Positions 43,194-51,784 of a stretch of 64,000 nt of DNA are shown here, one piece after another (position 1 is the first letter of the stretch; each line of letters starts with the position of its first letter). The notes beneath the pieces are model-generated. The model had not been told where the DNA came from. It searched no databases and saw only the letters and a program-made list of their open reading frames with translations. A program made the position numbers and the translations under genes. Source of the DNA: Scatomorpha sp964535405 (GTDB lineage: Bacteria > Bacillota > Clostridia > Oscillospirales > Oscillospiraceae); assembly GCA_964535405.1 (NCBI GenBank), contig CAZHUG010000001.1, positions 1-64,000 of the forward strand, written 5' to 3'.

Positions 43194-44201
43194 TTATTCT
43201 CCTTTTCTACGTTTAATTTCTGCAATTATCTCAGGGATTAACTTACGATAATCAATAACCGCGCCATAGTGAGAAACATCGTAAATTGGTGCTGAAGCCG
43301 TATGGTTTATGCTCATGATGCAGTCGGCGTTCTGCATGCCCGCAAGATACTGAACAGAGCCGGAAATGCCGACGTTCAGTATGAAGCCGGGCTTGACAGT
43401 AGTTCCGCTCTGGCCGATCTGCTCTTCATGGGCCATCCAACCGTTGTCGCACAGAGGACGGGCGCAGGCGACTTCGCCGCCCAGGAGCTTTGCAAGCTCG
43501 CGCAGCTGAGCAAGGTCTTCCTCACTCTTTATGCCGCGACCGCCGGCAATCAGAACGTTGCACTCGTCAATGGGCTTGCCGTCATAGATTTTCATTGTGG
43601 TATCGAGAACCACGTAGTCCTTGTCTGCTTCAACTTCGATGTTCTCAGTAATGATCTCGCCGCTTGCGCCCTCAACAGGCTCGTTGGGGACAAATACTTT
43701 GGGATGAACCGTGACCATCTGGGGACGCTTTTCTAAAATAACTATGTGCGAGAGAATGTTGCCGCCAAAGTTCGGCGTAGTCTGAACAAATACTCCATCC
43801 TCGTCCACATCAAGTTCGATCGCGCCGGCGGTCAGGCCGGTGCGCAGATCGCACATTACGCGGGGAGCCATGTCGCGGCCTATGGCCGAGGCAGGCATGA
43901 GGACAATGGAGGGTTTGTGCTTCTGGCAGAGCTCTGTGAGCACCTTCTGATAGGGACGGGCGCTGTACTGGGCCAGGCTCTTGTTTTCTGCAACTATGAC
44001 CTTCTCCGCGCCGTATGCAAACAGAGAATCGGCCATATGTGCCACGCTGTCGCCCAAGAGGACAGCAACGACGGTATCAGTGCCGCCGAGCTTGGTCTTC
44101 AGGTCGTGGGATTTTGCAAGCAGCTCGTAAGTGGTGGGGGAAAGCACTCCGTTTTCCTGCTCGGCGAACACCCATATGCCCTTATAATCTTCTTTAACCA
44201 T
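43194..44201 (-). CDS. etfA: Electron transfer flavoprotein alpha subunit
   Basis: FAD-binding alpha subunit that takes electrons from the acyl-CoA dehydrogenase. The ATG at 44201 (MVKEDYKGIWVFAEQENG) follows GGGAGG; the GTG at 44210 is in frame too. 335 residues, with the C-terminal FAD domain (VLIAGGRGIKSEEDLAQLREL, QIGQSGTTVKPGF and SGSVQYLAGMQNAD). Electron bifurcation, common for EtfAB in Clostridia, cannot be shown from this sequence. Confidence 0.92.
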   Translation of the reverse strand: MVKEDYKGIWVFAEQENGVLSPTTYELLAKSHDLKTKLGGTDTVVAVLLGDSVAHMADSLFAYGAEKVIVAENKSLAQYSARPYQKVLTELCQKHKPSIVLMPASAIGRDMAPRVMCDLRTGLTAGAIELDVDEDGVFVQTTPNFGGNILSHIVILEKRPQMVTVHPKVFVPNEPVEGASGEIITENIEVEADKDYVVLDTTMKIYDGKPIDECNVLIAGGRGIKSEEDLAQLRELAKLLGGEVACARPLCDNGWMAHEEQIGQSGTTVKPGFILNVGISGSVQYLAGMQNADCIMSINHTASAPIYDVSHYGAVIDYRKLIPEIIAEIKRRKGE

Positions 44202-44215
44202 GGATGTCACCTCCC

Positions 44216-45001
44216 TTAAACCAGGTGCTCGGAAGCGAGCACGTCTACTATGGATTTTGCGATATCGGAAATTTCGCCGTCAAAATACTTGGTGTCTGTG
44301 TTGCGCTTCGGGGGCGGGAAGCTCCTCTTGTTGGAAGAGGGGGAGCCCGGGATGCCGATCATGGAAGGATCACAGCCCAGATCCTCAGCGTTCCAAACAT
44401 GACGGGGCTTCTTGAGCGCCTTCATGATGCCGATGGGGCTTGGATAGCGGGGCTCGTTGGCCTCGGCGCAAACAGTGATCAGCGCGGGAAGCTTAACCTT
44501 TACATGCTCGGTACGATCCGGCAGAAGCCGCTCGCAAGTAGCCCAGCCGTCCTCAATCTCAACCTTGCCGCAGAGCGTAACCTGAGGAATGCCCAGGAAA
44601 GCTGCGATGATGGGGCCGGTCTGTGCGGTCTCGGCGTCAACAGCGTGTCTGCCGCAGATGAGCAGATCGTAATCGCCGATCTTTTCGGCAGCCTTTGCCA
44701 GAGGATAACCGGTGGCAAGAGTGTCGGCACCGCCCAGAGCACGATCGCTCAGAAGTGCGGACTCGTCACAACCCATGGCAAGAGCCTTTTTAAGTACGTC
44801 GTCTGCCTGGGGAGGACCCATGCTTATTGCGGTCACGGTGGCGCCGTGCTTCTCCTTGAGCTGTATTGCCACCTCAATAGCGTTGGCGTCGAGCGGATTC
44901 ATTATGCTCTCAACGCCGTCGCGCATCAGGTTACCGGTCACGGGATCGAGCTGTGCATCGTCTGTGTCCGGAACCTGCTTTACGAATACTAGTATTTTCA
45001 T
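44216..45001 (-). CDS. etfB: Electron transfer flavoprotein beta subunit
   Basis: A 261-residue beta subunit, partner of EtfA. MKILVFVKQVPDTDDAQLD is the family N-terminus; NPLDANAIEVAIQLKEKHG and GRHAVDAETAQTGPIIA are further conserved segments. It starts 54 bp after the acyl-CoA dehydrogenase stop and precedes etfA by 14 bp. Confidence 0.93.
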   Translation of the reverse strand: MKILVFVKQVPDTDDAQLDPVTGNLMRDGVESIMNPLDANAIEVAIQLKEKHGATVTAISMGPPQADDVLKKALAMGCDESALLSDRALGGADTLATGYPLAKAAEKIGDYDLLICGRHAVDAETAQTGPIIAAFLGIPQVTLCGKVEIEDGWATCERLLPDRTEHVKVKLPALITVCAEANEPRYPSPIGIMKALKKPRHVWNAEDLGCDPSMIGIPGSPSSNKRSFPPPKRNTDTKYFDGEISDIAKSIVDVLASEHLV

Positions 45002-45055
45002 TAGAATATCTCTCTCCTGAACAGTTAGTTTACGCCGGAAAAAACGCGCTGTATC

Positions 45056-46195
45056 TTAGCGCTGAGAAAGGATGGTGCCTCCGATGAGCATACGGAGGAT
45101 TTCGCTGGTGCCCTCGCCGATCTCGAGAAGTTTGGAGTCGCGGACAAAGCGCTCAACGTGATACTCCTTGCTGTAGCCGTTGCCGCCGAGAACCTGCTGG
45201 CACTCCAGGCAAATCTGGGTGCAGCGTGCTGCGGAGAAAAGCTTGGTCTGGGCAGCCTCAAGGGTGTGGCGCTTGCCTTCGGCCTTCATGCGTGCGGTGT
45301 CATAGGTCAGAAGCTCCATGGCACGGATCTCGGCTGACATATCGGCAAACTTGAACTGGATTCCCTGATGCTTGGCTATGGGCTTGCCGAAGGTTACGCG
45401 CTCGTTAGCGTAGTTCTTGGCAATGCTCATGGCGTGGTCGGCAAGACCGGCAGCGATGGCGCCGATGCTGATACGTGCACCGTCAAGAGCCTCCATTGCC
45501 ATCTTGAAGCCCTTGCCGGTTGCGCCCAGAAGAGCGTCGGCGGGCAGATGAATGTTGTCGAAGCTGAGCTCGCAGGTGGCACTTCCGCGCATGCCCATCT
45601 TGTCCTCGAACTTACCAACGGTCAGACCCTCTGCGTCCTTCGGGACGATGAATCCGGAAATGCCTCTGGAGCCGGCGCTGGGATCGGTCTTGGCGAGGAT
45701 TACGTAGTAGTCGGCAACGCCGGAGTTGGTGATCCATGCCTTGCCGCCGTTGAGAATCCAGCCGCCATCATCAGCAGGAACCACGGTGGATTTGATTCCG
45801 GCAGCGTCGGAACCGGCAGAGGACTCGGTGAGGCCGAAGGCAAAGATTTTGCCCTGAGCTGCCTGGGGCAGATACTTGTCCTTCTGTGCGTCGGTGCCGT
45901 GGTAGAGAATGAGGTCTGCCGCCAGCCAGTTGGCGTCCAGGAACAGGGCCGCGCTTGCGCTGCCCTTGGCAAGCTCGTGAATAACTATGATGCTGGTGAC
46001 CGCGTCGCCGCCGCCGCCGCCATACTTTTCGTCCAGATGGATACCCATGAGGCCTGCCTGAGTGAGCTTCTTATGCAGGTCATAGTCAAAGCCGTTCTCG
46101 TCCATCCACTTATCGCGAGATTCAACTTCCTTCTTGGTGAAGTCACGCACCATGTCACGAATCATTATTTGCTCTTCTGTGAAATTGAAAGTCAT
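45056..46195 (-). CDS. Acyl-CoA dehydrogenase
   Basis: A 379-residue FAD enzyme, the normal size for short-chain acyl-CoA dehydrogenases. FAD/substrate segments AFGLTESSAGSDA and WITNSG, the FAD-binding QVLGGNGYSKEY, and the catalytic Glu in LLEIGEGTSEILR (about 362) are present. An AGGAGG RBS precedes the ATG at 46195. It opens the acd-etfB-etfA-CoA-transferase operon, so electrons are expected to go to the EtfAB encoded next. Butyryl-CoA, crotonobetainyl-CoA or another acyl-CoA are all possible substrates. Confidence 0.92.
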   Translation of the reverse strand: MTFNFTEEQIMIRDMVRDFTKKEVESRDKWMDENGFDYDLHKKLTQAGLMGIHLDEKYGGGGGDAVTSIIVIHELAKGSASAALFLDANWLAADLILYHGTDAQKDKYLPQAAQGKIFAFGLTESSAGSDAAGIKSTVVPADDGGWILNGGKAWITNSGVADYYVILAKTDPSAGSRGISGFIVPKDAEGLTVGKFEDKMGMRGSATCELSFDNIHLPADALLGATGKGFKMAMEALDGARISIGAIAAGLADHAMSIAKNYANERVTFGKPIAKHQGIQFKFADMSAEIRAMELLTYDTARMKAEGKRHTLEAAQTKLFSAARCTQICLECQQVLGGNGYSKEYHVERFVRDSKLLEIGEGTSEILRMLIGGTILSQR

Positions 46196-46257
46196 GTGAA
46201 ATCCTCCTAAATTTATTTTTTTGTCAGCCGGCGATTTGAAACATCGCCCATGACCTA

Positions 46258-46286
46258 ATTATCTTATGTTTGAACCCAGAGTGCAA
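46258..46286 (-). promoter_or_regulatory. Promoter of the acyl-CoA dehydrogenase operon
   Basis: TTGCAC (46286-46281), 17-base spacer and GATAAT (46263-46258) on the minus strand, about 62 bases before the ATG at 46195. Confidence 0.5.
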
Positions 46287-46424
46287 TCACATATTATGCT
46301 AACAATGTCACATATCTTGCTGTGTTAAAACCTTAACCAAGACTTTAGAGCAAGATATATAGATTGTCAGCAATATAACAATACTGTGTTCGAAATAGGT
46401 TACAATTTATTCAAATTTCACCTA

Positions 46425-46453
46425 TTGACGTTCAAAAAACTAACATTTATAAT
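46425..46453 (+). promoter_or_regulatory. Promoter of the AraC-type regulator gene
   Basis: TTGACG (46425-46430), 17-base spacer and TATAAT (46448-46453), 135 bases before the ATG at 46588. The AT-rich 392-bp gap between the two divergent genes is where the regulator would act; I saw no clear palindromic operator. Confidence 0.65.
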
Positions 46454-46587
46454 GAAATAGACCAAATTCACAGTATGTACACATATTGGCGTTTGTTTTG
46501 CGCGAAGATAGTCAGGGCATACATTCTTTTTTTCGTGCTTTTGATAGATAAAGGATTTCTATATATTTTGCTAAGGGGGGTAGTTCG

Positions 46588-47634
46588 ATGATTGGAAGAG
46601 AATTTGCGTCGACCGGTTTTTCGCAGGAAGAAGAATACCTTTCTATGTTTGTTGAGATGGCGGTTGATCCGGACGAGCTGATAGGCCTCACAGACGCAGA
46701 GGAGGATTTTCTCTCGCTATTCATTGCACACTCTAAGGAGTCTGCCGAGCATTACAACGAGGTTGTCGATGACGAGACGATGCCGGGTGGACCCGAGATA
46801 AAATACTCCAAATTCATATCGTCATACTCGCAGCTTGATCAGGGCTCAGGCCTTGGTCTCATACGCCTGTCGTCGGCCGTCGTGCCTGCAACGGGAATGA
46901 CAGTTTTTGCAAAGGACGCGACACTGCTGTGCTACTCATTATCGGGCGAGGGCGAGGTGATTGTAGGCGGTGTTGGAATGCGATGCCGGAAGTATGACTG
47001 CATTTGGCTGGACTGCAGCCGGAGGGCTCAGTACAGGGCGAGCCCGGGCAGGCCGTGGGAGTGTGCCTTCGTGCGCATTACCGGTGATATGCGCTCAAAG
47101 CTTTTTGAGAATGCCTGCGAGAGAATAGCCACAAAAGGTGTTATACAGCTCACGTTTGGCGCGGGTACCCGTTTCCGTTCGCTTATCTGGCAGCTCCTCA
47201 GCGAACGAACCCAGTCGGGACAAAACCCTGATAAGGTATATTCACACCTGCTTCTGGCCATGTTCACCGAGCTTGAGCTGGCGCTCATGGACTCCTCAAC
47301 AAAGCAGGTAATCATTCCGGACATAATTGTCGCGATTCAGAGCTATATGGATAAAAACTATAGCGAGGATATATCGCTCGACGAGCTGTCGCGCATTTTC
47401 AATATCAGCAAATACCACATGTCCCGCGAGTTCAAGCGCTATATAGGAAAGAGCCCCAACGACTATCTGATAGACACCAGACTCAATAAATCTAAGGAGC
47501 TGCTGGTGGACTCAAAGCGCACAATCGCTGAAATTGGAAACCTTGTCGGAATACAAAACACTAACCATTTTCTATACCTGTTCAAAAGCCGGGAAGGTGT
47601 AACTCCCTCGGCGTTCAGAAAGAGGCGGATATAG
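46588..47634 (+). CDS. AraC-family transcriptional regulator
   Basis: A 348-residue regulator. Residues 100-175 look like a cupin-type ligand domain (MTVFAKDATLLCYSLSGEGE and YDCIWLDCSRRAQY). The C-terminal part is a full double AraC helix-turn-helix (YSEDISLDELSRIFNISKYH and KRTIAEIGNLVGIQNTNHF, ending FRKRRI). The first 90 residues are unusual: acidic, with no recognised domain. It is divergent from the acyl-CoA dehydrogenase operon and is its likely regulator, perhaps sensing a pathway acid. RBS: AAGGGGGG. Confidence 0.85.
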   Translation: MIGREFASTGFSQEEEYLSMFVEMAVDPDELIGLTDAEEDFLSLFIAHSKESAEHYNEVVDDETMPGGPEIKYSKFISSYSQLDQGSGLGLIRLSSAVVPATGMTVFAKDATLLCYSLSGEGEVIVGGVGMRCRKYDCIWLDCSRRAQYRASPGRPWECAFVRITGDMRSKLFENACERIATKGVIQLTFGAGTRFRSLIWQLLSERTQSGQNPDKVYSHLLLAMFTELELALMDSSTKQVIIPDIIVAIQSYMDKNYSEDISLDELSRIFNISKYHMSREFKRYIGKSPNDYLIDTRLNKSKELLVDSKRTIAEIGNLVGIQNTNHFLYLFKSREGVTPSAFRKRRI

Positions 47635-47710
47635 AGCTGTCTTTATTGACACCTCCCGGCAAATGATGTATGATACGTTTGGTATATCTGAAATATTTGG
47701 GAGGCTGTTC

Positions 47711-48796
47711 ATGAAAAGAAATACAAGGGTCGCTCTGGTCACCAGCGGCGGCGATTGTCAGGGCCTGAACGCGGCAATACGCGGTGTTGGCAAATCATTG
47801 TTGCAGTATGTAGACAATGTTGAGATATTTGGAATGTACGATGGCTACAGGGGGCTGATTGAGGGCGATTATAAATACATGGAGGCCAAGGATTTTTCCG
47901 GTATCCTAACCGAGGGCGGCACGATACTTGGAACCTCGCGTCAGCGCTATATTCCCGGCAAGGCTATTGTTGACGACGACGGCAAAGACCAGATGCCGGC
48001 TATGATGGATACATATAACCGCTTAAACCTCGACTGCGTTGTCGTGATGGGCGGAAACGGCACACAGAAGAGCGCAAAGCTCTTGATGGATGCCGGGATG
48101 AATGTAATTACACTGCCTAAGACCATAGATAACGACATTTACGGCACGGACACCACCTTCGGCTTTCAGAGCGCGGTGGATATTGCGGCAAATGTCATGG
48201 ACTACATACACTCAACCGCCAGCTCGCACAGCCGCGTGTTTGTGGTTGAGCTCATGGGCCGGGATGCAGGCTGGCTCACGCTCAATGCGGGCATGGCCTC
48301 CGGGGCTGACATTATCCTCATCCCTGAGATACCCTATGATATAGAGAAGATCTGTTCAGCGATCGAATATCGCCGCCGTAACGGGCGCAATTACTCCATT
48401 GTCGCGGTGGCTGAGGGCGCGGTGTCTGTCGATGATGTGGTTCTCAGCGAGGAGGAACGCCGTCGCGTAAAGGAGAGCTCGGGACACTCGACAATATCTT
48501 ACGGCATCGCAAGCGAAATCGAAAAGAGAACCGGGCAGGAGACGCGCGTCACCGTACCCGGACATTATCAGAGGGGCGGTCCGCCCTGTCCCTATGACCG
48601 CGTGTTGGCTACGCGCTTCGGCACTGCCGCGGCACGGCTCATAAGAGAGCAGCAATACGGCATGATGGTTGGAATCAACGACGATCGCATTATCGGCGTC
48701 CCTCTTGAGGATGCGGCGAGCCGGACAAAATTCCTGCCAACTGATCATCCGCTTATACAGACAGCGAGGGACATTGGAATATTCTTCGGTGACTGA
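47711..48796 (+). CDS. 6-phosphofructokinase (PfkA-like)
   Basis: A 361-residue enzyme that phosphorylates fructose 6-phosphate. The ATG at 47711 follows GGGAGG; earlier in-frame starts lack an RBS. Motifs: TSGGDCQGLNAAIRG (9-23), VVMGGNGTQKSAK (about 100) and LPKTIDNDIYG (about 123). In the family, a Gly after the GG[DN] position favours ATP and an Asp favours pyrophosphate; a Lys before TIDND is typical of the pyrophosphate group. Here Gly and Lys co-occur, a combination known in actinobacterial ATP enzymes. ATP is more likely, but the phosphoryl donor is not certain. Confidence 0.85.
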   Translation: MKRNTRVALVTSGGDCQGLNAAIRGVGKSLLQYVDNVEIFGMYDGYRGLIEGDYKYMEAKDFSGILTEGGTILGTSRQRYIPGKAIVDDDGKDQMPAMMDTYNRLNLDCVVVMGGNGTQKSAKLLMDAGMNVITLPKTIDNDIYGTDTTFGFQSAVDIAANVMDYIHSTASSHSRVFVVELMGRDAGWLTLNAGMASGADIILIPEIPYDIEKICSAIEYRRRNGRNYSIVAVAEGAVSVDDVVLSEEERRRVKESSGHSTISYGIASEIEKRTGQETRVTVPGHYQRGGPPCPYDRVLATRFGTAAARLIREQQYGMMVGINDDRIIGVPLEDAASRTKFLPTDHPLIQTARDIGIFFGD

Positions 48797-48838
48797 CACG
48801 CACAGTGGGCAATTTTCCTGTAAACCTGACTAATGTAT

Positions 48839-48879
48839 ATAAGAATCACCACATCTTTAATATGTGGTGATTCTTTTTT
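48839..48879 (+). terminator. Terminator after the phosphofructokinase gene
   Basis: A 14-bp stem (AAGAATCACCACAT with ATGTGGTGATTCTT), seven-base loop and a long T run. It ends about 80 bp after the stop at 48796. Confidence 0.92.
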
Positions 48880-48944
48880 TCACAAGCGCACGAAGGTATC
48901 AGAATTTGCGGCAGGAGCTATATCGCGGGGGCGACAGTTGGCTG

Positions 48945-48973
48945 TTGCATTTCTGAAAATCCTGGTGTATAAT
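48945..48973 (+). promoter_or_regulatory. Promoter of tRNA-Leu
   Basis: TTGCAT (48945-48950), 17-base spacer and TATAAT (48968-48973), about 43 bases before the tRNA 5' end. Confidence 0.8.
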
Positions 48974-49015
48974 ATCGAGGCTTGCGGGCGGAGCAATTTG
49001 TACGCGGGCTCATAT

Positions 49016-49100
49016 GCGGATGTGATGGAATTGGTAGACATGCAAGATTTAGGTTCTTGTGTTGAGAGACGTGTGGGTTCGAGTCCCTTCATCCGCACCA
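49016..49100 (+). tRNA. tRNA-Leu (anticodon UAG)
   Basis: 85 bases ending in an encoded CCA. The acceptor stem pairs GCGGATG with CATCCGC. The anticodon stem CAAGA/TCTTG surrounds the loop TTTAGGT, giving anticodon UAG (reads CUA). The T-arm shows GGTTCGAGTCCC. The variable arm is long, as in class II Leu tRNAs. It is flanked downstream at about 55 bp by the end of a serine recombinase gene, a common layout for mobile elements. Confidence 0.97.
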
Positions 49101-49155
49101 GTGCGAGTGTTCTTACAGCACTTGAGAAGTTACAGGCTTCTCAAATGCTAAACAC

Positions 49156-50922
49156 TCAAAAGTTTACAGCGATTTGAGATTGGGAGTAGCTAACTGCTAC
49201 TCCTTTTCTCGTTTGTATCAAAACTTCCGGTTGCGGAAGTGGCAATATATTAGGTACTTCAATCGAGCCGACGCAGTTGTAATGGATTTTGAGCTTTTGA
49301 ACGTGTACGCCGTCTATCTTCTCGGCGTGGTGGACTTCGATATAGTCTACAAGCTCATTTAACATTCGCTGCGTCAATTTCTTTGCCCGGGTGTATTTGC
49401 GAACGGTGGCAATGAACATATCCGCCCCAATGGATTTGTCTGTTTCCCGGTCAAGCTCTGCTTGCAGGGGCTTCACTCGCCGGGCAAGCTCGGCCTGTTC
49501 CGCTTCGTACCTCGCGGACATTTTTGTAAAGCGTTCGTCGGTAATTTTGCCGGATACGTTATCCTCATAAATCCGTTCAAACAGATTGTCAAGCTCTGCG
49601 TCGCGCTTCTGCAAGGCTTTAAGCTCCCGCCGCATGGCCTGTCGTTCGGCTTCTATGTTCTGCTGTGATTGCCCGATTGCCGCCTTGACAAAATCATTTT
49701 CGTACCGGCTGGCAAACTGCGTCAGGCGACGTATCTCACCAAGTACAACCTGTTCCAAAAAATCAACCCGGACATAATGTGTGGATACACATTGACGGCG
49801 GCTGTTGTAGTTGGCGCAGTTGAAATACTTAATATCGTGGTTTCCTTGATTGAAATGGAAGTTGAGATTACCGCCGCAATCCGGGCATTTCAGCAATCCC
49901 GAAAACATATTTTTCTCGCCGTCAAATGTCCTGCGCTTGCGTATCTTCCCACGCTTCTGCTGTACCTGTTTCCATATCCCACGGGCAATAATAGGGTTGT
50001 GTACGTCGGTGAAAACTGCCCAGTTTTCCTCGCTGTTAGGTAACCGCTCCTTGTGCTTGAATGATTTGGAATAGGTCTTGAAGTTAATAACGTCCCCGCA
50101 ATACTCCTGCAAAGACAGCATTTTGACGACACTTGAACTATTCCATTTGTGCGGTTCCCGGTTGGTCACTTTTCCGGGACGTTTTATGCCCTTGCTGCGC
50201 CAGTAAAACATTGGGGTCAGGATTTTGTCGGCAGACAAGGCGGCGGCGATTTGCTCCGTGCCGTAGCCGTCCAGCGTCATGCTGTATACCCGGCGCACAA
50301 CGGCGGCGGCTTCCTCGTCCACTACCCAGCGTTTGGGGTTATCCGGGTCTTTCGTGTAGCCGTAGGGCGGCGGCGATAATGGTTCGCCAGCGTTGCCCCG
50401 TACTTTGTTGGACAAGCGGCGTTTTTTGGAAATATCGCGGGCGTATTGCTCATTCGCCCAGTTACGCAGGAAAATAAACTCGTCGTCGCCCATCTCGGTG
50501 TCGATACTGTCCCCCACGGATACAAGCCGGATTTCATGCTCCGGCAGAAAATCATCAATCAGCTTGTCTGCTTCCGTGCGGTTGCGGTACAGTCGAGATA
50601 AATCTTTGACGAATAGTGCCGCCGCGTACCCCTGTTCCAGTTTGACAAGCATATCCTGAAAGCCGGGGCGTTTGGATACCACGCCGGTAATACCGTCATC
50701 CATGAAGATAACCAAAACGGTATATCCGTACTCTTTCGCAAGCTGCGTTAAGAGCTTGATTTGATTTTGTATGCTGTTGCTCTCGCCGTCAAGCTTGTCC
50801 TCGCGGGAAATGCGAACGTATATTACTGCTATTTCGACATTATTCGTCGCAATAACTATCAATTGGACACTGTTCGACAGCGAAATGTACTGTATGATGT
50901 CACACTTTTCCATTTTCAACAT
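49156..50922 (-). CDS. Large serine recombinase (resolvase/DUF4368 type)
   Basis: A 588-residue site-specific recombinase of the kind that excises and integrates clostridial mobile elements. The N-terminal catalytic domain has the nucleophile Ser39 in YVRISREDK and KDLSRLYRNRTE. Then come a recombinase domain (GGNLNFHFNQGNH within a zinc ribbon with CPDC), a coiled-coil (about 430-490) and the C-terminal DUF4368-like segment HHAEKIDGVHVQKLKIHYN. The N-terminal 28 residues before VEIAVIYVRIS have no RBS support. It is convergent with tRNA-Leu; its 3' end carries the hairpin at 49183-49207. Confidence 0.9.
   Translation of the reverse strand: MLKMEKCDIIQYISLSNSVQLIVIATNNVEIAVIYVRISREDKLDGESNSIQNQIKLLTQLAKEYGYTVLVIFMDDGITGVVSKRPGFQDMLVKLEQGYAAALFVKDLSRLYRNRTEADKLIDDFLPEHEIRLVSVGDSIDTEMGDDEFIFLRNWANEQYARDISKKRRLSNKVRGNAGEPLSPPPYGYTKDPDNPKRWVVDEEAAAVVRRVYSMTLDGYGTEQIAAALSADKILTPMFYWRSKGIKRPGKVTNREPHKWNSSSVVKMLSLQEYCGDVINFKTYSKSFKHKERLPNSEENWAVFTDVHNPIIARGIWKQVQQKRGKIRKRRTFDGEKNMFSGLLKCPDCGGNLNFHFNQGNHDIKYFNCANYNSRRQCVSTHYVRVDFLEQVVLGEIRRLTQFASRYENDFVKAAIGQSQQNIEAERQAMRRELKALQKRDAELDNLFERIYEDNVSGKITDERFTKMSARYEAEQAELARRVKPLQAELDRETDKSIGADMFIATVRKYTRAKKLTQRMLNELVDYIEVHHAEKIDGVHVQKLKIHYNCVGSIEVPNILPLPQPEVLIQTRKGVAVSYSQSQIAVNF
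49183..49211 (+). terminator. Hairpin terminator within the recombinase 3' end
   Basis: GGAGTAGC / GCTACTCC hairpin (loop TAACT) followed by TTTTCTCG on the plus strand. It lies inside the C-terminal coding sequence of the recombinase on the other strand. It could end tRNA-Leu transcripts; the hairpin TTGAGAAG/CTTCTCAA at about 49121-49143 has no T run. Confidence 0.5.
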
Positions 50923-51281
50923 ATCAACCGTGTATTTAATTCTATCCCAAAGTTATTCTCCGAATTGCTTTGAGCAGTCTAACGGTTAGAGCAGCGGACA
51001 CTTGCGGTCACTTTACTATGTCAAAATTCTGTGATATAATTTGATAGCTAATATATAGTTGTCGTTGAATGTGCAAGGGGTCATGTTCTGCATTACGAAA
51101 TGACAGCGCGTGTTGCGTCCCCAGCGTAGGGTGGATTGTCGTGGCTGGATATGCCTGAATAACGACGCTTAGCCACTTGTTTTGGTTGTAATGCGACGCT
51201 ATATTTATGTTGTGATACAAAATGACTATTAGCAAATCTGCAAACATGTAGATTACTAAAAGTTTGAGGAGAACAATAAAA
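50923..51281. other. Non-coding stretch between recombinase and truncated gene
   Basis: About 360 bases without a credible gene. Seen: AT-rich sequence, an imperfect stem built on GTGGCT/AGCCAC (about 51140-51176), and a piece near 50968-51012 that resembles part of a tRNA D-arm but cannot be folded into a tRNA. I see no promoter or repeat I would defend. Confidence 0.3.
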
Positions 51282-51491
51282 ATGTATAACCTCCCAAGTT
51301 TTAAATTGAATGAGGTTGCAGGACAGTATTCTCCTGGCTTTATGTATATCTTGTTAGATTCACTGGAGCATAATGTTTTATTACATGAGTATATTCATCA
51401 TATCCAAAATGTAACGCAGTTTCACAATCTTCACTATTTTCTTGGATTGAAGTCTTATTTTCTTCAAATCCGCCGCCTCAATTGCGTTTGA
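51282..51491 (+). pseudogene. Truncated unknown gene joined to IS256 debris
   Basis: A gene start: GAGGAG lies upstream of the ATG at 51282, and the protein MYNLPSFKLNEVAGQYSPGF follows an ordinary codon pattern. It reads LLHEYIHHIQN, with an H-E-x-x-H-like pattern, but about residue 61 it runs into an IS256-family fragment (from about 51465) and stops. It looks like a genuine 5' end cut by insertion. The family is not recognised; the HEYIHH motif could mean a metallopeptidase but is too short to decide. Confidence 0.45.
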
Positions 51492-51620
51492 TGTAGATAC
51501 CATCCACGTAAACGTAGGGGTATTTGTCGCCCTGCAAGGGGCGAATTCGCCAATCCTCGATGTGGACATATGCTTTCTTGTTCAGCTCGCTGATGGTGGC
51601 GGATTTGCTTGTCTCCCTGT
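51465..51620 (-). mobile_element. IS256-family transposase fragment
   Basis: On the minus strand the segment encodes ATISELNKKAYVHIEDWR and DKYPYVYVDGIYIKRN, matching the middle of an IS256-family transposase and closely resembling the copy at 55197-56198. A TGG-to-TGA change creates a stop in the NWGG motif. It is a different copy, since the stretch between the two matches differs. The same orientation as the larger remnant means both flank the AT-rich cluster. Confidence 0.8.
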
Positions 51621-51725
51621 GGGTTCATACTTGTTCAGTGGACATTAAGCTACTTGTGTTATAGAGTTGCCGAGATCAATAAATTAAAAAAATTTGCATA
51701 AGCGCTTTTAATTTCGACTTTAATA

Positions 51726-51734
51726 TGCTATATT
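51726..51734 (+). promoter_or_regulatory. Possible extended -10 promoter of the deaminase cluster
   Basis: TGCTATATT resembles an extended -10 and sits 51 bases before the chosen ATG at 51785. It overlaps an in-frame upstream ATG (51725), which argues that translation starts at 51785. The -35 region is weak. Confidence 0.4.
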
Positions 51735-51784
51735 TTAAATGGATTGAATCACGCAATATACTATTTGGGAGCGGAGTGAGTAAT

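Noticed and set aside
50968..51012. A tRNA-like piece (GGTTAGAGCAGCGGA) beside the recombinase gene
   Set aside because: Only a D-arm-like string; no acceptor or T-arm pairing could be found, so it is not called as a tRNA or attachment site.
50923..51784. An AvcI-like regulatory RNA before the deaminase cluster
   Set aside because: The upstream DNA is a truncated gene and IS debris; I see no conserved RNA-like structure.
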